Positions 24,638 to 30,684 of a DNA stretch of 41,587 nucleotides are shown here, in pieces (the stretch's first letter is position 1; every line of letters begins with the position of its first letter). The DNA is from a virus. The DNA lies in the IMG/VR virus record IMGVR_UViG_3300027797_000054, positions 1 through 41,587 of that record; one strand, given 5' to 3'. The notes beneath the pieces were generated by a model. The model saw only the letters and a program-made list of their open reading frames with translations. It did no database searches and was not told where the DNA came from. The position numbers and the translations under genes were made by a program.

Positions 24638-24809
24638 GATCGTTTTTATTCATGCTGAAAGACTATATGGGTCAATCGAGAGCTTGGGCATATATGCGTC
24701 AAAAGTTAAATACCAAAAAGATGGTATTGAAATAGAAGAAGTGCTAGAAAATGATGAGTTCACAATAATGGATGAGATTGTTTTTGAACACGTAGAGGGA
24801 TCTAATTAA
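24612..24809 (+). CDS. Hypothetical acidic protein, 65 aa
   Basis: GTG start inside the preceding gene after a GAGGGGG ribosome site. Short strands (VIKIVFIHAERLYGSIESL) and an acidic C-terminal half. TAATG overlap with the following zinc-ribbon gene. Unknown function. Confidence 0.6.
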   Translation: MREYYEVIKIVFIHAERLYGSIESLGIYASKVKYQKDGIEIEEVLENDEFTIMDEIVFEHVEGSN

Positions 24810-25045
24810 TGGAAAAAATATTATGTTACTGTTGTAACAAGACCAAGAACAAGCTAAATGTAAGAAAATCAATTTTAATTCCAATTAACTTGTTAATGTG
24901 TGAAACATGCATAACATCTAAATTTGAGCCTAGATGGGTAGTAATTTTAGCGGGCAGGCAACTAGGATCAGACTCGGTTAAGGAATTTATTATTAAAAAG
25001 AGATACTGCGGAAATGATATAGCAGCCTCAGAATTGCTTGTATAA
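24809..25045 (+). CDS. Actinophage-type zinc-ribbon protein, 78 aa
   Basis: CYCCNKTKNKLNVRKS and MCETCITSKFEPRW form a four-Cys zinc site, followed by VVILAGRQLGSDSVKEFI and a terminal NDIAASELL. I recognise this overall arrangement from small proteins of actinobacterial phages; no activity is established. TAATG overlap with the preceding gene. Confidence 0.75.
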   Translation: MEKILCYCCNKTKNKLNVRKSILIPINLLMCETCITSKFEPRWVVILAGRQLGSDSVKEFIIKKRYCGNDIAASELLV

Positions 25046-25070
25046 TTAAGTATTAACACTCATATTAAGG

Positions 25071-25076
25071 TATAAT
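25071..25076 (+). promoter_or_regulatory. -10 box, near-leaderless promoter
   Basis: TATAAT 9 nt before the ATG at 25086, implying a leader of about 2-3 nt at most. A second TATAAT at 25041-25046 lies in the 3' end of the previous gene. No convincing -35. Confidence 0.5.
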
Positions 25077-25085
25077 TAAACTATT

Positions 25086-25385
25086 ATGAGTATAGACGCC
25101 AATTCTGTTATTATTGTTATTGCAGCCTCAATCTTGAGCGGCATTGGCACAGCGCTGGTTAACGGAATAAAAGAGTCTAAAAGAGAAAAAATTAGACAAT
25201 CTGAGCGTGAGCAAGACTTGCTTAAAATGGATTTAAAAGATCTTGAAATTAAGCTGTATAAATTAGAAAAAGATTTGGCTGAATGGCGAGATAAATACTA
25301 CGAGGCCCTGCAAGAGCTTATTGAAGTTAAGGCTGAGCTTGAAGACACTTTAATTAAATTAACTCATATTGCAATGCACGAGTAG
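25086..25385 (+). CDS. Membrane-anchored coiled-coil protein, 99 aa
   Basis: N-terminal transmembrane helix (residues 8-26, VIIVIAASILSGIGTALV) followed by a long Lys/Glu coiled coil (30-95). The topology suits a small spanin-like, lysis-regulating or structural accessory protein. No family recognised. Confidence 0.65.
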   Translation: MSIDANSVIIVIAASILSGIGTALVNGIKESKREKIRQSEREQDLLKMDLKDLEIKLYKLEKDLAEWRDKYYEALQELIEVKAELEDTLIKLTHIAMHE

Positions 25386-25405
25386 ACTTTCGAATTTATA
25401 TTTAG

Positions 25406-25411
25406 TATACT
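25406..25411 (+). promoter_or_regulatory. Leaderless promoter of the Ntn-hydrolase gene
   Basis: TATACT 6 nt before the ATG at 25418. A weak -35 TAGACT (25383-25388) sits at 17-nt spacing and overlaps the preceding stop codon. Confidence 0.65.
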
Positions 25412-25417
25412 GGGATT

Positions 25418-25975
25418 ATGACCTGTATAGTAGCAATTGCCCAAAACGGAATAGTCTATATGGGCTCCGACCATGCCGCCTCAGATGATAAAACGGGATG
25501 GATTCTGTCCAGAAAAGAACCCAAGGTATTCAAAAATGGTCAATATGGAATTGCATTTACAGACTCATTTCGTATGGGACAAATCCTTCAATACATGTGG
25601 ACCCCTCCAAAATACACACCAACTAAAACTAACTCAGGCTTAGACAAGTTTATGAGAACTAAATTTGTTGATTCTGTTAAGACTACATTTAAAGATCATG
25701 GCTATGGAAGTATAGGATCACCGTCAGAGGAAGATACGGGCGGAATTTTTATTGTTGGAATATGCGGAAGACTTTTTACCGTAGATGAAGACTTCCATGT
25801 TGGAGAAAACATAGTTAACTATATGGCGGAAGGCAGTGGCGGAATGATAGCACTAGGCGCATTGCATGCAACAAAGAAACAGCAAAACCCAAAGCTACGC
25901 TTAAAAGCGGCATTAGAAGCAGCAACTGAGTTTAACATGAGCGTGGCTGCCCCCTATACATACATCCAAGTTTAG
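25418..25975 (+). CDS. Proteasome beta/HslV-like Ntn-hydrolase, 185 aa
   Basis: N-terminal-nucleophile protease fold. Met1 is followed directly by Thr2 in MTCIVAIAQNGIVYMGSDHAASDD; D18 corresponds to Asp17 of mature beta subunits and K33 in SRKEPKVF to Lys33. GGIFIVGICGRLFTVDEDF and AEGSGGMIALGALHA fit the later strands and the Gly-Ser-Gly active-site loop. There is no propeptide, so maturation would need only Met removal, as in HslV. No partner ATPase or alpha subunit is visible. The substrate is unknown; it could form its own ring or join a host proteasome. Confidence 0.75.
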   Translation: MTCIVAIAQNGIVYMGSDHAASDDKTGWILSRKEPKVFKNGQYGIAFTDSFRMGQILQYMWTPPKYTPTKTNSGLDKFMRTKFVDSVKTTFKDHGYGSIGSPSEEDTGGIFIVGICGRLFTVDEDFHVGENIVNYMAEGSGGMIALGALHATKKQQNPKLRLKAALEAATEFNMSVAAPYTYIQV

Positions 25976-25977
25976 GG

Positions 25978-25983
25978 TATAAT
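25978..25983 (+). promoter_or_regulatory. Leaderless promoter (-10 TATAAT)
   Basis: TATAAT 6 nt before the ATG at 25990, overlapping the 3' flank of the Ntn-hydrolase stop codon. No strong -35. Confidence 0.65.
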
Positions 25984-25989
25984 TGTAGT

Positions 25990-26346
25990 ATGAAGTCTAT
26001 TGTTATTATTGTAGCCCTCTTTGCGGCATTCAAGATATATGGCTCTGTCAAAAATTTTTTTATTAAATACGAAGTACTTGTTTTTACAAAAGAAGACATT
26101 CAAGAGGCTAGAGAAGAACAAAATGCACCAGCAGGCGCTCTTCAATTACGTCCTGACAATTACAATAGCTCTATTGATTTAAGAGGTACCCCAACTCATT
26201 TATGTCCGTGTGGATCAAACATTTGGAACATTAAGGCTATTTTTGAAGATTTTGAAATTGCTACATATTTTTTAGACATGGAATGTGTTAGTTGTGGTAG
26301 CGTTGCAACAGCGCCAACCCCCGTAGACAGAAGGGCAATGGAATGA
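25990..26346 (+). CDS. Membrane-anchored zinc-ribbon protein, 118 aa
   Basis: N-terminal hydrophobic helix (SIVIIVALFAAFKIYG) and a C-terminal zinc ribbon with CPCGSNIW and CVSCGSVA (four Cys). Predicted leaderless. Likely a single-pass membrane protein with the ribbon facing the cytoplasm, but orientation is uncertain. ATGA overlap with the next small gene. Confidence 0.65.
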   Translation: MKSIVIIVALFAAFKIYGSVKNFFIKYEVLVFTKEDIQEAREEQNAPAGALQLRPDNYNSSIDLRGTPTHLCPCGSNIWNIKAIFEDFEIATYFLDMECVSCGSVATAPTPVDRRAME

Positions 26347-26519
26347 GAAAATCAGAAAGACTTAGACTGCTAGAAATGCAGGTAGTTAGACTTGAAATGA
26401 TGGTAGAACTTTATTCTCAAAGTATAACTAATCTATTAGAATCTCAGGGCCTACAATCACCAACCCAGCTAGACGCTGGTAAGTGGTATAAGGCTAAATT
26501 AGATACACTAGACAATTAA
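26343..26519 (+). CDS. Small coiled-coil protein, 58 aa
   Basis: ATGA overlap with the previous gene. Residues 1-35 form a leucine-rich heptad helix (RLRLLEMQVVRLEMMVELY), followed by LDAGKWYKAKLD. A small dimerising accessory; function unknown. Confidence 0.65.
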   Translation: MRKSERLRLLEMQVVRLEMMVELYSQSITNLLESQGLQSPTQLDAGKWYKAKLDTLDN

Positions 26520-26526
26520 TAACCTA

Positions 26527-26554
26527 TTGACAATCCGTCAATATTTAGTAGAAT
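26527..26554 (+). promoter_or_regulatory. Leaderless promoter of subtilase gene (TTGACA-N16-TAGAAT)
   Basis: TTGACA at 26527-26532, 16 nt, TAGAAT at 26549-26554. The -10 box overlaps an ATG at 26553, which therefore cannot be the start; the ATG at 26562 lies 7 nt after the -10 and fits a leaderless start. Confidence 0.75.
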
Positions 26555-26561
26555 GGTTACT

Positions 26562-27491
26562 ATGAATAAAAAAATAATCTCGGCTTTAATAGCATTAACA
26601 CTTGTTTTACCTACAACTGCTCACGCAGCAATAAAGAATCAGACAGTTGATTCACAAGCAACTTTAGCAATCATTGATACAGCAGTGGACACATCTATTC
26701 CAGAATTTGCGGGAAAGATTGTTTACGAAGTATGTATTATTCAATGGTCTACATGCCCAAATGGAAAAACATTCATGGAGGGCCCAGGATCTGCTGGAAT
26801 GCCATTAAACTTTATGAAAATTAATGGCTTTAATCACGGTACACAGATGGTGTCATCTGCTCTTCAAACTAATCCCAACATGAATGTAGTGTTTATTAGA
26901 ATAGTTGGAAACACTGCTAATGGAACAAGACAGCTAGTAGATGACAAAACCATCAATGCTGCATTGCAATGGGTATATGACAATAGAACAAAGTTTAATA
27001 TTCAAGCTTTATCTATGTCACAGGGTACACATACATTGTTAAGTGGACCAAATTATTGTTTAAATACACCAAACACTACATCTCTTGTAGTTTTACTAAA
27101 AAATGCTGGCGTACCTTCATTTTTCCCTGTTGGAAATGTAAAAGATTATAAGCGAATTGATTGGCCTGCATGCATACCAGATTCAATTGCAATTTCAGCA
27201 ACCATGCCTGGAGACTCAATAGCAACATATGCGAATTTCGATCCGAACCTAACAGACTTTTTTGCTTTAGGATCTTTAAGAGTTAAGGTTCCAGGAAATT
27301 CTGAAATTAATGCAGCTGGTACATCTGTTGCCGCACAGGTAGCAGCAGCAACATGGGTTGGAGTAAAAACAAAAACCCCTTCTCTGTCATATCAAGCAGC
27401 CTATGATTTACTATCATCTAAATCAACAGTAGTTAGAGGTAGGGGAGCATTTGGTAAGGTTCTTGATACATGGGCTTTGTTAAATGGCTGA
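26562..27491 (+). CDS. Secreted subtilisin-like (S8) serine protease, 309 aa
   Basis: Sec signal peptide MNKKIISALIALTLVLPTTAHA, then an S8 catalytic domain: D39 (LAIIDTAVD), H92 (NHGTQMVS), oxyanion Asn N192 (FFPVGN) and S255 (AAGTSVAAQ). About 285 mature residues, compact, with no prodomain of normal length. The start at 26562 rather than 26553 is chosen from the promoter. Would act outside the membrane on host surface, competing phage receptors or its own structural proteins. Coupled to the next gene by an 8-nt overlap. Confidence 0.85.
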   Translation: MNKKIISALIALTLVLPTTAHAAIKNQTVDSQATLAIIDTAVDTSIPEFAGKIVYEVCIIQWSTCPNGKTFMEGPGSAGMPLNFMKINGFNHGTQMVSSALQTNPNMNVVFIRIVGNTANGTRQLVDDKTINAALQWVYDNRTKFNIQALSMSQGTHTLLSGPNYCLNTPNTTSLVVLLKNAGVPSFFPVGNVKDYKRIDWPACIPDSIAISATMPGDSIATYANFDPNLTDFFALGSLRVKVPGNSEINAAGTSVAAQVAAATWVGVKTKTPSLSYQAAYDLLSSKSTVVRGRGAFGKVLDTWALLNG

Positions 27492-27705
27492 TAGACTTAC
27501 CGTTCTTGAAGAAATAATTAAAGAGATTGGTGAAGAGTTATATCAAAAATGGTATAACGCTCTTGCAATTGAAGATAGAACAGAAGACGCTTCAAAGGCA
27601 ATGGCTACAAATGCTGGAGAAACTGCAATGTGGGTTATTCAAACATTTATGAGTAAGTTCAATGCAGCAGCGGAGGAATTAAAACCTGATGATAGTAACG
27701 GATGA
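27484..27705 (+). CDS. Hypothetical helical protein, 73 aa
   Basis: Overlaps the subtilase stop by 8 nt and thioredoxin by 17 nt. Two or three amphipathic helices (LTVLEEIIKEIGEELYQKW, GETAMWVIQTFMSKFNAAAEEL) with an acidic tail. No motif recognised. Confidence 0.65.
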   Translation: MADRLTVLEEIIKEIGEELYQKWYNALAIEDRTEDASKAMATNAGETAMWVIQTFMSKFNAAAEELKPDDSNG

Positions 27706-27991
27706 AAGCTTTAATGAAGTTATAAAGTCTAATGGTTTGGTTCTTATGGATTTCTGGGCGGAATGGTGTGGCCCCTGCAAAAGGGTCTCACCAATCCTAG
27801 ATGAAATATCAAAAGAGCATGGAATACTCGTCGGTAAGTTAAATATTGATGATAATCCTTTAAAGACATTAGAATTCTCAGTATCCTCTATACCAACTAT
27901 GGTACTATTTGAAGATGGTGTTGTTGTTAAGACAATTATCGGGGCAAAGCCAAAGCACAAGATGCTTGAGGAGTTGTCAGAATGGTTCTAG
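27689..27991 (+). CDS. Thioredoxin, 100 aa
   Basis: Dithiol oxidoreductase with redox site W26-CGPC (C27, C30), conserved D21 in LMDFWAEW, cis-proline in SIPTMVLF and the Gly-rich terminal helix region. No signal peptide. Phage thioredoxins can serve ribonucleotide reduction or act as a polymerase processivity factor; neither partner is shown here. Overlaps both neighbours. Confidence 0.93.
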   Translation: MIVTDESFNEVIKSNGLVLMDFWAEWCGPCKRVSPILDEISKEHGILVGKLNIDDNPLKTLEFSVSSIPTMVLFEDGVVVKTIIGAKPKHKMLEELSEWF

Positions 27992-28182
27992 AATTTGATT
28001 CAGAGGATGCTGATCACTTAGAGTTTGAAATATGGCTCAAGAATGGTTATGATCGTGGCTGGATATCAGATGTATTTTGTGATACACATGATGGACCACC
28101 AATGTCGGATGAAGAATCGCAAGAATGGGAAGATGGCGGAGACCCATGTTCGTTTCATGTAAAGATACATGAATTACATTAA
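27982..28182 (+). CDS. Hypothetical acidic protein, 66 aa
   Basis: Overlaps thioredoxin by 10 nt. Strongly acidic (EFDSEDADHLEFEIW, DEESQEWEDGGD) with FCDTHDGPPMSDEE, a His/Cys patch that could bind metal. The general type is frequent in actinophage genomes. Function unknown. Ends an operon before the hairpin at 28185. Confidence 0.7.
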   Translation: MVLEFDSEDADHLEFEIWLKNGYDRGWISDVFCDTHDGPPMSDEESQEWEDGGDPCSFHVKIHELH

Positions 28183-28184
28183 CT

Positions 28185-28209
28185 TTCTGTGATCGAGTAA
28201 GACACAGAA
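28185..28209 (+). other. Hairpin in the leader of the 28231 gene
   Basis: Arms TTCTGTG (28185-28191) and CACAGAA (28203-28209) around 11 nt, ending just before the AAGGAG ribosome site (28215-28220). Not followed by a T-run, so it is more likely a 5' leader structure or operator than a terminator. Confidence 0.4.
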
Positions 28210-28230
28210 GAAACAAGGAGAATAAAATAA

Positions 28231-29391
28231 ATGAACTCATTTAAGAAAATCGCACTAGCCATGGTTGCAGCCATGACTTTGGGCACAATCGTAGCAACAC
28301 CTGCAAGTGCTGCTGTAATGACAGTCGCTGTATCATTGGATACTGTAGCAAACACTACAGCATCTGCAATTGCTACACCAGCTTCATTGCCAGTACCAGC
28401 AGACAACACAGTTGATGCTGCAGATGCACTAAAGTTTATTGCAACAGTAGATGTTGGAACAAGCGTTTCGGTAGTAGCAACAAACGCAACAATTGTTTCT
28501 GCTTTGCACACAACCGCTGCACCAGTAGGGGCAACATCAGGATCTTCATCTTTGACAGTTGCAACTGGTACAGGAACAACCGCAACGTTTTATGTATATA
28601 CTAAAACGACAGCAATTGGTACAGTTGTAATTACCAATGGCGGAACACAGCTTACATACTATGTACAGGGAACTGCTGGAAAAATTAATACTCTTACAGT
28701 ATCTGCTCCTGCTTCTGGTGCCGCTGGTACAAAGCAAGATATCACAGTAACCGCAACAGATACATTTGGAAACAAAGTATCAGCTAAGTCAATTACTGCA
28801 ACAATATTTGCTGCTACAGCAACAGTAGACACAGCAACAGTAACAACTGGTGCTACACTTTCAGATTTTGGAGTTGCAAAGTTTGTTGCAACACTTCCAG
28901 CAACTGGAACACGTTCACTAATCACATTCAGCCCAACAACTGCTGGAGATGCAACAACTGCAGATGTAGTTGGTTTACCTGCTCGTGCACTTGCACCGTT
29001 TGCAGAAATAACAGTTCGTGATCTTGTATCAGAACTTACTGCTGCTAAGGCTGCTACAGATGCAGCACTTGCTGCTAAAGCTGCTTCAGATGCTGCAGTC
29101 GTAAAGGCTGCTTCAGATGCTGTTACTGCTAAGGCTGCTTCAGATGCCGCTCTTGCAGCAGAGAAAGCTGCTTCAGCAAAGGCACTTGCAGATGCAAAGG
29201 TTGCTGCTGATAAGGCTGCTGCAGATGCAAAGGTTGCTGCTGATAAGGTTGTCCTTGATAAGGACGCAACTATTGCTAAGCTAACAGCAGATAATGCTGT
29301 TGCACTTAAGTCAATTAAAGATGCCTTCAATGCACTTGCAAAGAAGTGGAATGCAAAGAATCCAAAGGCTAAGGTTACCTTAGTTAAGTAA
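28231..29391 (+). CDS. Secreted Ala/Thr-rich protein with Ig-like and coiled-coil regions, 386 aa
   Basis: Signal peptide (residues 1-27, KKIALAMVAAMTLGTIVATP, ASA cleavage). Residues 28-255 are Thr/Ala/Val-rich beta structure, with an invasin-like Ig segment (AGTKQDITVTATDTFGNKVSAKSITATIF). Residues 265-350 are an Ala-rich coiled coil encoded by tandem repeats, and the end is a conserved-looking KKWNAKNPKAKVTLVK. Base composition is visibly richer in GC and Ala codons than its neighbours. It resembles cell-surface proteins of planktonic actinobacteria and may be host-derived. Strong AAGGAG site; followed by an intrinsic terminator, so probably highly expressed as a single gene. Confidence 0.7.
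   Translation: MNSFKKIALAMVAAMTLGTIVATPASAAVMTVAVSLDTVANTTASAIATPASLPVPADNTVDAADALKFIATVDVGTSVSVVATNATIVSALHTTAAPVGATSGSSSLTVATGTGTTATFYVYTKTTAIGTVVITNGGTQLTYYVQGTAGKINTLTVSAPASGAAGTKQDITVTATDTFGNKVSAKSITATIFAATATVDTATVTTGATLSDFGVAKFVATLPATGTRSLITFSPTTAGDATTADVVGLPARALAPFAEITVRDLVSELTAAKAATDAALAAKAASDAAVVKAASDAVTAKAASDAALAAEKAASAKALADAKVAADKAAADAKVAADKVVLDKDATIAKLTADNAVALKSIKDAFNALAKKWNAKNPKAKVTLVK
29041..29249 (+). repeat. Tandem repeats coding (K)AASDA / VAADKAA heptads
   Basis: Imperfect 21-36 bp units built on GCTAAGGCTGCTTCAGATGC and GCAAAGGTTGCTGCTGATAA encode the Ala-rich coiled coil. Two adjacent copies of the second unit are nearly identical, suggesting recent duplication. Confidence 0.85.
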
Positions 29392-29405
29392 TTCTTTAAA
29401 TTAAA

Positions 29406-29431
29406 GGGGCAGGGCTTTAGGGTCTTGCCCC
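29406..29431 (+). terminator. Intrinsic terminator after the secreted Ala-rich protein
   Basis: 10-bp stem GGGGCAGGGC / GTCTTGCCCC (with G-T pairs), loop TTTAGG, followed by TTTTCTAT. The 3' arm doubles as the -35 region of the next promoter. Confidence 0.9.
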
Positions 29432-29453
29432 TTTTCTATATAAATGATAGAAT
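29425..29453 (+). promoter_or_regulatory. Leaderless promoter embedded in a terminator
   Basis: -35 TTGCCC (29425-29430) inside the terminator stem, 17 nt, extended -10 TGATAGAAT (TAGAAT 29448-29453). The ATG at 29460 is 6 nt downstream. Confidence 0.65.
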
Positions 29454-29459
29454 AGGCTT

Positions 29460-29603
29460 ATGGATAAGCTTGTAGAATACTTAGATGAAAGTTATAGAAA
29501 AAAAATTGCGGATCAAATAAGATATTTAGAATTGCCTCCAGATTGGAAGCCGTATGAAGTTATACGATATATAGTAAGGATAATAGAAAAAAACAATGGG
29601 TAA
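29460..29603 (+). CDS. Small hypothetical protein, 47 aa
   Basis: Predicted leaderless. Helical with a PPDWKPYEVIRYIVRI segment; mixed charge. Overlaps the next small gene by 8 nt. No family recognised. Confidence 0.6.
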   Translation: MDKLVEYLDESYRKKIADQIRYLELPPDWKPYEVIRYIVRIIEKNNG

Positions 29604-29739
29604 ACACCACGATAAAATTAAAAAAGCATTAGAGCAAAGAATTGCATCAACACCAGGCGGGGCAGGATTTAAAAAGCCTGGGTCAATGAATAAAAAGAAG
29701 ACAGGATACCGTGGCCAAATAGCCAAAGGGCCTAAATAG
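29596..29739 (+). CDS. Small basic protein, 47 aa
   Basis: Strongly basic, Lys/Gly-rich (STPGGAGFKKPGSMNKKKTGYRGQIAKGPK), probably disordered and nucleic-acid binding. Start overlaps the previous gene; end overlaps the next start (TAGTG). Confidence 0.6.
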   Translation: MGKHHDKIKKALEQRIASTPGGAGFKKPGSMNKKKTGYRGQIAKGPK

Positions 29740-29861
29740 TGTTTGGTGAATTGTGTGAAATGGCGGGATGTGCTAATAAATCTACTAGAATAGCCGCTAA
29801 GCCTGAAGGCAGAATCATAGACATATGTGATGAGTGCTGGCATATACATTACAGATCCTAA
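29739..29861 (+). CDS. Small zinc-binding protein, 40 aa
   Basis: GTG start overlapping the previous stop. LCEMAGC and ICDECWHIH give four Cys plus two His in a compact treble-clef-like pattern. Role unknown. An extended -10 promoter begins 10 nt after its stop. Confidence 0.55.
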   Translation: MFGELCEMAGCANKSTRIAAKPEGRIIDICDECWHIHYRS

Positions 29862-29870
29862 TCAACTAAA

Positions 29871-29879
29871 TGCTATAAT
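29871..29879 (+). promoter_or_regulatory. Extended -10 promoter, leaderless for a 9-codon ORF
   Basis: TGCTATAAT (TATAAT 29874-29879). The first ATG at 29886 lies 6 nt downstream and opens only a 9-codon ORF; the main gene starts at 29937. Confidence 0.65.
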
Positions 29880-29885
29880 AGAGGG

Positions 29886-29915
29886 ATGAGCGGAATACTA
29901 GTCCCGCTTAAATAA
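29886..29915 (+). CDS. Possible 9-aa leaderless leader peptide
   Basis: MSGILVPLK then stop, opening at the standard 6 nt after the -10 box. The body contains short complementary arms (AGCGG/CCGCT). It precedes the AGGAG site (22 nt from its stop to the next ATG), so it could act as an upstream ORF modulating the 29937 gene. Too short for any homology argument. Confidence 0.3.
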   Translation: MSGILVPLK

Positions 29916-29936
29916 ATAACCTATAGGAGTAATAAA

Positions 29937-30095
29937 ATGTCAGACGGAAAAGATTTAAACGGATTTAACGAATTACAAGCAGGAGCCTCAAACAGCTTGG
30001 ATTTAAATCCAACAGGACAGGCACCAGCATCAGCTTTCCCAGCAACAGATAAGTCAACACAAGACGGTTCTGGTCTAGGCAACGGCGGTAAGTAA
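29937..30095 (+). CDS. Small disordered protein, 52 aa
   Basis: ATAGGAGT ribosome site 6 nt upstream. Asn/Gly/Ser-rich with no Cys (LDLNPTGQAPASAFPATDKS), likely unstructured; ends GLGNGGK. Two nucleotides separate it from the next ATG. Function unknown; the leadered promoter suggests substantial expression. Confidence 0.6.
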   Translation: MSDGKDLNGFNELQAGASNSLDLNPTGQAPASAFPATDKSTQDGSGLGNGGK

Positions 30096-30097
30096 TT

Positions 30098-30247
30098 ATG
30101 TGTATTGAATGCGGATGTGAATCAGTAGGTAGCGAATCTGGAATTATTCCAGTAATTGTTACTGATGTTTCAAGAGATGGTGAAGCAGGGCTTACATTAA
30201 GCATGACTTCAACACCAGAGCAGACAAGACAATTCATCAATGAGTAA
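30098..30247 (+). CDS. Small Cys-rich protein, 49 aa
   Basis: MCIECGCESVGS at the N-terminus resembles the MCKECGNC start of the 28-aa gene at 30506, suggesting related metal-binding peptides. The remainder is one strand pair and TPEQTRQFINE. Overlaps the next gene by 8 nt. Confidence 0.6.
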   Translation: MCIECGCESVGSESGIIPVIVTDVSRDGEAGLTLSMTSTPEQTRQFINE

Positions 30248-30452
30248 TTTTACAAAAGATGATGGAACTGGAATGACTCCACCGCCAGCAGCAGGATCTG
30301 CTTCTGGGGCGGTAACAAGTCGTGAGGCAACAAGAAAATATCCAAAGCAAGGCATTAAGCCAAGAATGAAGATAGATATTAATAGTCACGGAATACGTAG
30401 AGAAACTTCCTTAGACCCAAAGCCTAAGAAGACAAGACCAAAGAAGGTCTAA
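30240..30452 (+). CDS. Basic, disordered protein, 70 aa
   Basis: Gly/Pro/Ala-rich N-terminus (GMTPPPAAGSASGAV), Lys/Arg-rich C-terminus (DPKPKKTRPKKV). No folded domain apparent; a nucleic-acid or capsid-associated peptide is possible. Followed by an intrinsic terminator. Confidence 0.6.
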   Translation: MSNFTKDDGTGMTPPPAAGSASGAVTSREATRKYPKQGIKPRMKIDINSHGIRRETSLDPKPKKTRPKKV

Positions 30453-30464
30453 TTACATATTAGA

Positions 30465-30488
30465 TATGGCCCCGTAACTGGGGCTATA
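30465..30488 (+). terminator. Intrinsic terminator
   Basis: 9-bp stem TATGGCCCC / GGGGCTATA (one G-T), loop GTAACT, followed by TTTATTT. Closes the 29937-30452 cluster. Confidence 0.85.
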
Positions 30489-30505
30489 TTTATTTAAGGA
30501 TAACC

Positions 30506-30592
30506 ATGTGCAAGGAATGCGGGAACTGTTCAAAAGAACATTCAAGAACTGTAGATGATGCAGTTGATGAAGTCCTTGACTCTTCAATTTAA
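30506..30592 (+). CDS. 28-aa Cys-rich peptide
   Basis: AAGGA ribosome site 7 nt before the ATG. MCKECGNCSKEH then a short acidic helix (DDAVDEVLDS). CxxCxxC/H metal-binding layout like that of the 30098 product. It lies directly after a terminator with no obvious own promoter, so expression may depend on read-through. Confidence 0.45.
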   Translation: MCKECGNCSKEHSRTVDDAVDEVLDSSI

Positions 30593-30598
30593 TCAAAT

Positions 30599-30616
30599 GT
30601 TATCCCATAGTTAACC
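30599..30616 (+). promoter_or_regulatory. Candidate PHO box (PhoP direct repeat) before pstS
   Basis: Two heptamers GTTATCC and GTTAACC spaced at 11 bp (4-nt linker CATA), matching the actinobacterial PhoP direct-repeat layout (GTTCACC-like units, 11-bp period). It lies about 30 bp upstream of the -10 box of pstS, placing it around and above the -35 region. Confidence 0.55.
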
Positions 30617-30647
30617 AAAATAGATTAATATTAATATATTGTTAAGA

Positions 30648-30653
30648 TATAAT
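30648..30653 (+). promoter_or_regulatory. -10 box of pstS
   Basis: TATAAT 31 nt before the pstS ATG. No consensus -35 exists at 17 nt, as expected for an activator-dependent promoter. The leader carries AAGGAG at 30674-30679, 5 nt before the ATG. Confidence 0.7.
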
Positions 30654-30684
30654 TAAGATAGGCGGATCAAACTAAGGAGATTAT

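Noticed and set aside
26553-26561. ATG at 26553 as subtilase start
   Set aside because: It overlaps the -10 box TAGAAT and adds three residues before a normal signal peptide; 26562 fits the leaderless spacing.
28659-29330. 223-aa Ala/Ser-rich minus-strand frame
   Set aside because: Antisense shadow of the Ala-rich secreted protein gene; low-complexity, no promoter or ribosome site.
30617-30627. Third PHO-box unit after GTTAACC
   Set aside because: The next 11-bp register reads TAGATTA, too different from GTTnACC to count.
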